A DNA stretch of 64,000 nt from NCBI GenBank assembly GCA_030549205.1, contig JAUKTV010000005.1:2604001-2668000 (forward strand), read 5' to 3'. The position numbers were made by a program, and so were the translations under genes. Positions 55,948 through 64,000 of this stretch are shown piece by piece. This stretch comes from Apiosordaria backusii. Its lineage: Eukaryota > Ascomycota > Sordariomycetes > Sordariales > Lasiosphaeriaceae. The notes below the pieces were generated by a model. It was not told the DNA's origin, ran no database searches, and was given only the letters and a program-made list of their open reading frames with translations. Position 1 is the stretch's first letter. The number at the start of each line of letters is the position of its first letter.

Positions 55948-58212
55948 ATGGATGACGACCTCTTATGGATGACAGAGGTGGCGTCGAGAAAGAAGAAGCA
56001 TAATCATCGAGTCAGCGACGATCGTCGACGCTCTGACCGACCCGAACGAAGCAGGCACACGAGGGACACGAAAGAGAGGTCGCATGATCGCAGCCGACAC
56101 ACCGACGCAGTCGAGAGGCCCCTGAACTATGCAGGGAACCGTCACCTTCCGGAGGATAGAGCGGACCCTAGCGAGCGGGTTCGAGCTTGGGTTCAGCGGA
56201 CACAGAATCGTCATTCTCATCGCTCCCTTCCCACGGCGCCAGATAGTGACGAAAGGTTGCGACGTACTTCCTCCCCAAGATATCGAGGCGCCGATATCAT
56301 CAGAGGCAAGAAAAGGGGGAGATCTGTCTCGCGCAGCCCCTCGGTGTCTTCGGGCCATGGTTTCGATGGTGGACGAGTTGAATCTCGCTTCGAGAAGAGG
56401 CGCCGGTACAAAACCCACGAAGACAAATATGAATACAAAGGGGACGTAGACCGCAAGAAACAACCAAGCAAAGAGTTGCGTGTAGAACCAGGTCAGGAGG
56501 CGGCCTCAAGGATGGTTGTGGATCGTCACCAGACAACCCGAGTCCCAGTAAGTCCCACCAGCTGTGAAGCAAATAAAGAGACAAGTGTAATTAACAAGCC
56601 ATAGGTACGTGTCATAAACACTGACAATCACATGAGATTTCCTGATCTTAAGTCCAAGCGAGGTTGGTTGCGGACGTCGACGCGATGAATGTTGGCTGAC
56701 AAGACTAAAGCTAGCGGATACCTCCACGCCAACTACGTCCCAGAGCCCCGGCACTCCTCCAGTTCCAGCAAGCTTCTCGAAGACCGCAATCATTCTGGTC
56801 ATCATGCTCATATTATTCCTCCGAGACCATCACGACAATATGTCCCCACTCATTCACGGGAGCCTCAACCCGATCTGAGGCAAGACGCTTCCTACTTTTC
56901 AAGCTCGTCTAGAACTAGCAGCGTTGCATATGAGCAAGAAAGAAAACGTCATCACTTCTCTAAAGAACCGAACAGTCATGGACGCACCTTTCCCATCAAT
57001 GGTCTGCCAGGTAGCAAATCTATGAACCACCCAGGGGAGCCAGACAGCCACGGCAGACTCTCTGCGGAAAGACATCAAGGAGCATCACCACCAGTACAGT
57101 TGGCAACTCCTTTGGCGAAAGACCCTTTGAAACATAGGGGTACTGGTGCTGTACCTCCCACCCCTCAGCATGTTGTGACGGTCGTGCTACCGAGGTATAA
57201 AGACGTGGAGACGCAGACCGATCCATCTCTGCTGGCTGGGTTGCTCAGACCCATTGCCGATGTTGCTAAGGCCCCGGATCAACCCGCAAACATTGCCAGC
57301 CAGGTCAACCGCGGTCATGAGATACAGAGAAGAATCCAACTCCTTCCAGACAGTCCCTACCCTAACACCAAGCCGCCCCTTATCAATGCGTTGAAGCACG
57401 AGCCTTCACGCCAACGTCATGAACCGCTGAACAAGGAGGTTCAGGCCTATGCACCTGAACAAGCCATATGTCGGGTTCAAGATTCTGACGAACGAACATA
57501 CCTAGAGGGGCTTGTGAGCGACCTTAATGCTCCCATGCAATCTCAGCGCTATGCCCAAGCACCAGTCCCCTATTTTGCCCGTGGAGGAAGCCAACCGCGG
57601 TACCTTGGACAATATCACACGTCCCATTTCCTGCCGCTCAGTACCAGCACCTCTGCCGATGATGTACGAACTGATCAACGGCTCAGTGATCTAGTTCAAC
57701 GGCACGAAGCTCCTTCGCCTCCAAGGACTATGATGAGCTCTCAGCAGCTTGCGCAGAGACTCGGTCACAGGGTACGGTTCCAGGAGCCCGAATCAACTTT
57801 CCGCAGGCTGGAAGAACCCTACATGGAAGACATAGACGATTTTATCAAAAGGATAGAAGAGGAAGATCTTGGGGACTTGAGCGATGTTGAAGCCGGAGGA
57901 GAGTATGTCATTCCGACCAAAGCTGAAGAGTACGACGGCCTTGGAGAGCTTAAGCCCATTGTTAGCATCGAGAGTGCTGCTGAAGATTATGATACCGAAG
58001 TCCTCATGGGTTCTAGGCGTAACGGCGTAGTTGGGGATGAAAACTCGGGACCTGGAACTCCAGGGCTGATTTCTAGGCTACCTGTGAGCATATCAACGAG
58101 TCATTTGGTACAAGACGGAGCGGATTCATTGTTAACGGGCAGATTGTCAAGAGCTGGACAGGCCATGGAACTTGTGGGACCTGGGCAGTATAGAAAATTA
58201 TACGAAACTTGA
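55948..58212 (+). CDS. Large disordered orphan protein, RS/basic N terminus and acidic C terminus
   Basis: I do not recognise this protein. Proposed exons 55948-56547 and 56704-58212 give 702 residues. The first exon starts MDDDLLWMTEVASRKKKHNH and is dominated by Arg, Ser, His and Asp (RPERSRHTRDTKERSHDRSR), with nuclear-localisation-like basic patches (GKKRGRSVSRSPS; FEKRRRYKTHEDKYEYKGD). The second exon contains an apparently folded or conserved core, VVTVLPRYKD-like (VVTVVLPRYKDVETQTDPSL), then RRIQLLPDSPYP and RVRFQEPESTFRRLEEPYME. An acidic end follows (DFIKRIEEEDLGDLSDVEAG). The donor GTAAGT is strong, but the acceptor GACAAG at 56703 is chosen only because it alone restores frame after an in-frame stop at 56686-56688. 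A separate gene starting at ATG 56689 remains possible. A nuclear role is a guess from composition. Confidence 0.62.
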
Positions 58213-58236
58213 TTGCTTTCCGCATTCATTCACTTT

Positions 58237-59325
58237 CTACTCTGGTTCTTGACCTTGCCATTTATTCTTCAGCCCATCCACATCAAGGCCACATTTCTCG
58301 GCCTTTGCGACCACGAAATGAGCCTTCCCAACCACAGGGGCGTCGATCATCTTGCCATCCATTGTCCACGCTCCTCTCCCAGCAGCCTGAGCCTTTGCAT
58401 CCGCGATCACCACCCTGATCGCCCACTCAACTTCCTCTTTGTTGGGTGCAAACATGCGTTGCACAACCTCTACCTGGGTGGGATGTATACATTCTGTTTT
58501 TTTTTTTCACTTTTCAGCATCTGCTGCTCAAATGAGTGCGAGGAAAAAAAATAAGAAAAAGAAAACTTACGCTTCCCGTTGAACCCCACCTCTTTCCCAT
58601 CTCTGCACTCCTCTTCCAACCTCGCTTTTCCTTCTTCGCCCTTGTACGAAGTACAAACCAGATCAATGGTGCTACTCAGCTCAAACGCCCTCGCCGCCGT
58701 GGCGATCGCGCTTCTCGCGTACAAGAACTCCCGGAGACTTGGGGTGCGGGTCAAACTGAGATCCAAGGCAAAGTCCTCCGCTGCAAAGATCAACCCGTCA
58801 AGGTACCCTTTACCTGCTTCGCAGATTTGCTTCAGGTCCATGACTGCCCTGGCGGACTCGATCAAGGCGATGAGCTTCTTTGGTGGCTCATCTTGGTTGG
58901 ATACTTGCCGGAGGATGTCAATTACGAAAGTGAGGTCTGACGGGGAGTTGACTTTGGGGATGACGATTGCGGAGAGGGTGGAGGAGGGTAAAGGGGCGAG
59001 GGTGGTTAGGTCGGAGAGGGCGTAGGGGGTGGAGATGGCGTTTATTCGGACGGCGAGTTCGCCTATGTTTGAGGGCTTGGATAGGGAGGAGAGGTGGGAG
59101 AGGAGGTTGGTGCGGGCGGTGGGTTTGAGGGAGGGGGTTACGGAGTCTTCGAGGTCGTAGGTTATGTTGTCTGTGGGGTGGGGGAGGAGGAGGGACTTGG
59201 AGAGGAATTTTTGGGAGGAGGATGGGACTATGGGAGGGTGTTAATGTGAGCAAGATCGGTGAGGTGGGATGAGGGGGGAACAGACCGTATAAGAGTGCCC
59301 GGCGGAGGGTTGAGGTGGCTGACAT
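58237..59325 (-). CDS. HpcH/HpaI aldolase / citrate lyase beta-like protein
   Basis: TIM-barrel C-C lyase superfamily member related to citrate lyase beta and CLYBL, which acts on acyl-CoA esters such as citramalyl- or malyl-CoA; the exact substrate is unknown. Exons in reading order, 59286-59325, 58571-59227 and 58237-58493, join in phase to 317 residues. The start is MSATSTLRRALLYVPSSSQK, with the classic RxxLYVPxxxxxF entry. Family blocks are NITYDLEDSVTPSLK (metal-site Asp/Glu), ELAVRINAI, AIVIPKVNSP, KKLIALIESARAVMDL, GLIFAAEDFALDL, REFLYARSAIATAARAF and, created by the last splice, GFNGKQCIHPTQVEVVQRMF. The first donor is GTCTGT, weaker than usual. No long mitochondrial presequence is obvious. 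Its stop lies 24 nt from the convergent neighbour's stop. Confidence 0.9.
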
Positions 59326-59847
59326 CTTGTGGTGGTTAGGTGAGGTCGAGGCTCACGCAAGGGTTGTGAAAGCCGTTGTTGAGATGCTGAGGGTTGGATG
59401 TGTGAGATTCAGTGTATGAATCTCACAATATCTGAAAGAAAGACTAATTGCACAACGCTAGCACTCGAAATATCATAACCGAAGATACAAATAACAGAAC
59501 AACCCTTGAAATATCTCACTTCCCCAAAAGGAAAGCAAGTATGGTGTAAGTGGTGAAGCGGGGACAGGATAATCGATGTTGGCTCAGTAGCCGAGAAGGG
59601 GGGCCGGTACAAGCCATTTGGCAGCTGCCAAACCGCCCTCACAGCTGCCAATTTTATTCAGGAGCCTGGACCCCGTTGACGTACCACGTAATGCACTAAC
59701 AACACCTAAGCCAATGCAAGCAACAGCTCCAGAGACACCACCCACCACCCACCACCAAAAGAAGATAGCTATCAACGATCACCATCCCACCAACGCCGGC
59801 GCAACGGGATCGAACATACGCACACGCATACGGCATACGATTGAAAG
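59326..59847. other. Divergent promoter, citrate-lyase-like gene and TVP23
   Basis: This 522-nt divergent spacer has a CCACCCACCACCCACC run at about 59740-59756 and no supported gene. Confidence 0.7.
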
Positions 59848-60552
59848 ATGGAACAACCCCAACCAGCGCCAGGCTCCCTGAGCTGGCGATTATCCTCCCA
59901 CCCCATAACCCTCCTGACATTCCTAGGCTTCCGAGTCTGTAAGTCTTCAGCAATCTTCCGCCTTCCCACCTGTCGCATTCCCTCCTAACCTTGTCTATGC
60001 AGCAAGCTTGCTAGTCTACCTCTTCGGCCTCCTCTTCACCGACAACCTCGTCATGATCTTCATCATCACCATCCTCCTCCTCGCCGCCGACTTCTACTAC
60101 CTCAAAAACATCGCCGGCCGCCGCCTGGTCGGCCTCCGCTGGTGGAACGAAGTCGACCCCTCCACGGGGGACTCCCACTGGGTGTTTGAGAGCAGCGAGC
60201 CGGGGACAAAGGTGATCAACGCGACGGACAGCCGGTTCTTTTGGATTGCGATTTACGCCCAGCCGCTGTTTTGGATTGCGCTGGCGGTGGTGGCGGTGTT
60301 TAGTTTCAAGTTTATTTGGTTGCCTCTTGTTGGTATGTATCCCTTGTTGATTGCCGAGGGTATGAAGGATTGGAGTGTGCTGACAAGGTGGTGGTAGCAA
60401 TTGCGCTAGTGTTGACGATCACGAACTCGCTTGCTTTTTCGAGGTGCGACAAGTTTAGCCAGGCGTCAAATATTGCGGGGAGCGCGTTCAATGGCGGGAA
60501 TTTGGCGGGGAGCATTGCGAGTAACATGGTGGGGAGGTTCTTCTCGAGGTGA
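59848..60552 (+). CDS. TVP23: Golgi membrane protein TVP23
   Basis: Multi-pass late-Golgi protein of the TVP23/FAM18 family, linked to vesicle traffic. Exons 59848-59938, 60003-60332 and 60398-60552 join in phase to 191 residues, the usual size. The protein starts [20 protein letters not shown]. Four hydrophobic segments are visible: [55 protein letters not shown] with [12 protein letters not shown], and [19 protein letters not shown]. The hallmark [18 protein letters not shown] and the loop [20 protein letters not shown] are both present. The C terminus ([13 protein letters not shown]) is cytosolic in relatives. Identification is secure. Confidence 0.96.
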
Positions 60553-61249
60553 TCAGTCATGTTGAAGTATAGGGTGCAAGTGTTTCGGGGGAAGCGGTTT
60601 ATTATAAGAGACCCGTGTTACAGCTTTTGGGTTGTGGAAAGTGTATGATTACGAGGGCGCAGGCATTGGCGTTTTGGGAATTGGGCTGGCAGGGCCGTTT
60701 TGATTATGGATATTTTGTGGTATTATAAAGTTGATGCTGGAAGCGCATCTGAGCTTCTTATGGGCTTGGGGAATGGAAAAATGGATTTGTGTTCTCTGAA
60801 AGACAGCATCAGAGTTGTCAAGAATGGGTGATATGGTAATTCTAATGCGGAGCAGCATTGGTTCCGGCAAGGGAGTATGTGTTGAGAGGAGATAGATCAT
60901 TATCACAGATGAAGAGGACTGATAGTGGTTAATGTTCTCTCACGAGTCTCTCTTCGAACGAATGATGCGCAATGCTATGTGCAAACAACCCCCCAACCGC
61001 CATTTCCGCATCTCCTCCTCTTCCCCGTGTATAACTCCATGATGCGGGTATTTGCGAAAACAGAAAAGTGCCCACTCCTGTGGGTAAGAGTTACAAAATC
61101 ATACCCTGTTCCCAAATTTTGTGCCAGAGAGACTCGAGAGATGAAACGTGGATCGAAAAAAATCAATACGAAGCTGGCTAATTCCATCATGCAACCGCAA
61201 CGCCGCTAGCGCCCTTTCCCTTTCCCTTGTTCATATCTTGTCTTTCTGT
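60553..61249. other. Convergent 3' region, TVP23 and sensor-like gene
   Basis: This 697-nt spacer has no supported gene; short frames only. Confidence 0.7.
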
Positions 61250-62812
61250 TCATCGTCTCCCTGCTTGCTCAATCGCAGCATCCAGCTGCCGCTCCTCCTC
61301 TTCTAGCCTCCTGATCTCTTCCTCTGTCATGCCTTCCTCGACCAAATGAGCGTATGGTGTTGTTAGCCCTCGTGGTGTCGCCCGTCCTGGTATCGGGCTT
61401 GGGACGTTGGCGCGAGCTCCCTCGTCGTTTTGGGCTATTGAGTCTGTTCGGATGCTTGGTGTGGCTCCGGCTGCGGCTCCTGGTCGGTCGGAATATGGTG
61501 TGTAGGAGCGGGATTGGTCTTGGTGGGGAGGGATTGCCGCGGCGGCTGTTGTGATGACAGCAGTGCCCGGTGGATATGCGCCGTTGGCGTGCCCGTCGTC
61601 GGAATAGGGGGAGTTCGGCGATGCGTCTACGTCGACGCCTGTGCGTGCTTCTTTCTCGGCCATAAGGTCGTCGCCGCGGTTGTCAGAGTTGAAGGAGCCA
61701 ACTGGGAGAAGGTCCTGTTTTTGCTGTCGTCGGCGAACGATGAACCAGATGATTCCGAGTACGGCAAGCAGACCCGCTAGGCCACACCCGACGGCTATGC
61801 CGATGATAGCACCTAGTTCAAGTCCAGTTCTCGAGGTCGAGGATCCGGACCCATTAGTTGATGATGGGTTGAGCGCCTCGTCAACTCCAGGTGATTGAGT
61901 TCCTCCAGAGGGTGACGTGCCGTCTTGGGTATTCGGGCTGTAACTGGCGGGCTTGAACGGAGAGAGCGCAGAATATATCGACTGACCTCGAGCGTGTTCT
62001 ATGATCTGTTCATCTTCTCCTACGGTGGTGAAAGCTCTGCTATAGCTGAGCCCAGTGGCGCTTTTGTGTTCCCAGACGGCTCTGAAATAGAGCGGCTCGC
62101 CGGGGTGGAAGACAATTTTCTGGTCAGGCTTATTGGCACAGAGCGCAATAATCTGCAAGTCAATATTTACGCTGCCGCCGCCGCCATAGTGTTGAGCTAT
62201 AGACAATACCTCAATTAGCAGTCATACAAGGAAACAAGATCATTGATGTTTCTCACCATCATATAGCAAATCCTCGCACCCAGAAACTCCTTTTGTTTGA
62301 CCAATGTCCAAATTAGACCGAGCGGTTACCCCTGTGTTTGATGGAGATGTCGCCGTGGCGGGTGTGCCTTGAACCATTTTATTGAGCCCATTTGGCGTAG
62401 TTGCTGGTCCGTCTGGACTTTGACCATGTGTATCTCCTGAAGGCCCAGAATCATTCACAATAGAGACTTTCTGAGACGCGATTAACTTTTCCTTATCGCC
62501 GGCCAAGGGACTATGCCACAGCTCAATCGTGTGAACTGCCGCAAAATCCTGTGTCGCCCAGGAGAAGACCCTGGGCAAACCAGCTCGAATAACAAAGATG
62601 GAGATATTCTCGGCATACCAGCGATTGCCATTGAACTGTGCGGGCTCAAAGCTGACGAGATCGCCTTCTTGAGTGTTAACAGGGCTCTGCTCATTCCCAC
62701 CTCCAGGCGAGGGAAGACCTCCTCCTTGAAGCCCACCGGCGGCCTGCCCATTCACGGCTCCAAGCAGCAAATATGTGATGGCTACCCAGCCCCTCCTCGT
62801 TGATATCCTCAT
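61250..62812 (-). CDS. Sensor-like single-pass membrane protein
   Basis: Function unknown; its architecture resembles fungal surface sensors. Exons in reading order, 62257-62812 and 61250-62196, with a 60-nt intron, give 500 residues. A signal peptide (MRISTRRGWVAITYLLLGAV, cleavage likely after VNGQA) precedes an extracellular region of about 290 residues. This region includes FEPAQFNGNRWYAENISIFV, FSWATQDFAAVHTIELWHSP and, after the splice, NIDLQIIALCANKPDQKIVF with EPLYFRAVWEHKS. A Ser/Thr/Gly/Pro stalk (TNGSGSSTSRTG) leads to one membrane helix, GAIIGIAVGCGLAGLLAVLG plus IIWFIV, followed by RRRQQK. The cytoplasmic tail is Pro/Asp-rich and ends in a charged helix (MTEEEIRRLEEEERQLDAAI). 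The alternative upstream non-ATG frame was not used. I cannot assign a ligand or pathway. Confidence 0.85.
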
Positions 62813-64000
62813 TTTCCACTGTCGCCGTGTGTAGCACCCCTCAAGACCAGTTCGCGGTTCGTGATACTCGGGTCCAATCGTTCTCTTCAAGTTGACAATC
62901 TCATTGCCGATATTTTTGTCGCCGGATTCAGTTATCCGCCTGCGCGTCCTTTGGGTTCAACGTTCGGATTCGTGCTTGATGCCGTCGTCGAGTACTTTTT
63001 TTGATGGAAGAGTAAGAAAAAGGCCAGTCGTGTTGTCAGACAGAGACAGATTGTGCAAGGCTCCGAGTAAGCACCAATCCCACTCAAGGCCCCCGAGCCA
63101 GACCCAAATCGCCCAAGCGCTCTCTTTTCCCCCCAGCTGAGAAGATGGAAAGGATTGCGCAGTCCCCTGTGCATAGCCAAAGGGCTGAGAGGCGCAGGCA
63201 GCGTTCACCAACCAGAAAACGCCCCGGTCGTTTTGAGTGTCCCACACAACCATCCATATGCCTCAAAAGAGAATGCACTGTGCCAGTCTCTGCTCCTATC
63301 AAATCAGATCCTTCCCATCCCCCTCCCCCCTCAAAGTCCGAAGGCAACAATTACAACACACCACTAACTAAACTACTGTGTGAACGAGAGCAAAGTGCAA
63401 CGAAAACGGTGCAACTGTGTCCGTCAACCAAACTAAGCCAACCATGATTCCAGTTTTCCCATCTCTTCGCCTCTCCTGTGGCAACAGTCCAATAAGTATC
63501 TCGTTGATGTCGCATTCAATACCAGACTTTCGTACATAAAAGAGAGAGACAGATTTGGTTGCAACGATACACCCAAAAGCTCTCAACCGCAGCTGGCCAA
63601 TCGCTTACCCAGCCGATAGTAGGTTTTTGACCAAGAGGCATTCCCAGTATAGCAACCGATGATCCATACTCTCGAGCGGGACGGTTTCGCTGACACCCTG
63701 ACTTACATCGCTTCAAGCACGTACTGTATGTAAAGTGAGTAAGAAAACGGTGTTCAGACTGACCACGATCTGAATCACGACAATAAGCCTGAGGTAATAC
63801 TTGCAGTGGTGTAAGGTGTTTGAGAAGCAGTGTGACAGTGCGAGTTTGCTTTCGCAACAGAGAACCCCGCCACTCCAGTCGCGCGCTTCGGAACATCTTG
63901 TGGAAGCATTTCTCTCTCTTCCTCTTCCTGCAGCTCAAGGCGGGGACGGCGGGGTGCCGTTGGGTGTCAGCAAGCTTGGGGCTGAGCTGCGTCCTGTCGC
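62813..64000. other. Right flank without supported gene
   Basis: This 1.2 kb contains the promoter side of the sensor-like gene and beyond. Frames are short and overlap on both strands (for example 63516-63938 minus), with no motif. The window may end inside the promoter of a further gene. Confidence 0.6.

Noticed and set aside
56689..58212. Separate gene starting at ATG 56689
   Set aside because: Kept as an alternative, but the strong GTAAGT donor at 56548 and matching low-complexity character on both sides favour one spliced gene.
1..64000. tRNA genes, CRISPR arrays, telomere repeats, transposon ends
   Set aside because: Reading both strands by eye gave no convincing tRNA B-box with partner A-box, no spaced repeats, no TTAGGG runs and no transposase or reverse-transcriptase motifs. 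A covariance-model scan would be decisive.

Overview
This 64 kb window is a nuclear chromosome segment from a filamentous ascomycete (Pezizomycotina). The protein set and gene architecture best fit Sordariomycetes, probably Sordariales. That order-level placement is inferred from resemblance, since no search was run. Supporting signs are short introns (mostly 57-120 nt) with GTRNGT donors, CTAAC/CTGAC branch sites and YAG acceptors. Genes lie on both strands without operons, and only single-copy housekeeping genes are seen. I found no transposon ORF, rRNA, tRNA, CRISPR array, telomere repeat or secondary-metabolite cluster.

Twenty-two protein genes are supported, and exon joins were worked out by hand so that reading phases close. 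From the left: CAF120-like PH protein (+), PTC7-like PP2C phosphatase (+), UTP23 (+), DUF726/MIL1-like lipase-fold membrane protein (+), acylphosphatase (-), V-ATPase subunit H (-), a double-cysteine-module membrane protein (+), ribosomal protein L9 (-), VPS26 (+), NUP120 (-), RAD51 (-), a small membrane-anchored orphan (-), a 2-oxoglutarate/Fe(II) oxygenase (+), a C2H2-like plus RING-like zinc protein (-), a degenerate metallo-beta-lactamase-fold protein (+), a penta-EF-hand protein (-), a ChaC-type gamma-glutamylcyclotransferase (+), a glycine-rich RRM protein (-), a 702-residue disordered orphan (+), a citrate-lyase-beta-like protein (-), TVP23 (+) and a sensor-like membrane protein (-).

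The genes serve unrelated core processes. These are mRNA turnover (CAF120), ribosome assembly and structure (UTP23, RPL9), membrane traffic (VPS26, TVP23, MIL1-like, V-ATPase), nuclear transport (NUP120), recombination (RAD51) and glutathione turnover (ChaC). No cooperative cassette is evident, and I do not claim a new multi-gene system.

The most unusual signals are in gene structure and regulation. The ChaC gene needs a 5-nt microexon flanked by long pyrimidine-rich introns. The acylphosphatase gene is built from exons of 12, 34, 13 and 220 nt. Three genes carry paired GATAAG motifs about 170-185 nt upstream of their start codons. RAD51 has an ACGCGT element about 100 nt upstream. The two largest gaps between genes, 3.1 kb and 3.7 kb, both lie between divergent genes, next to a zinc-finger gene and an RNA-binding-protein gene respectively.
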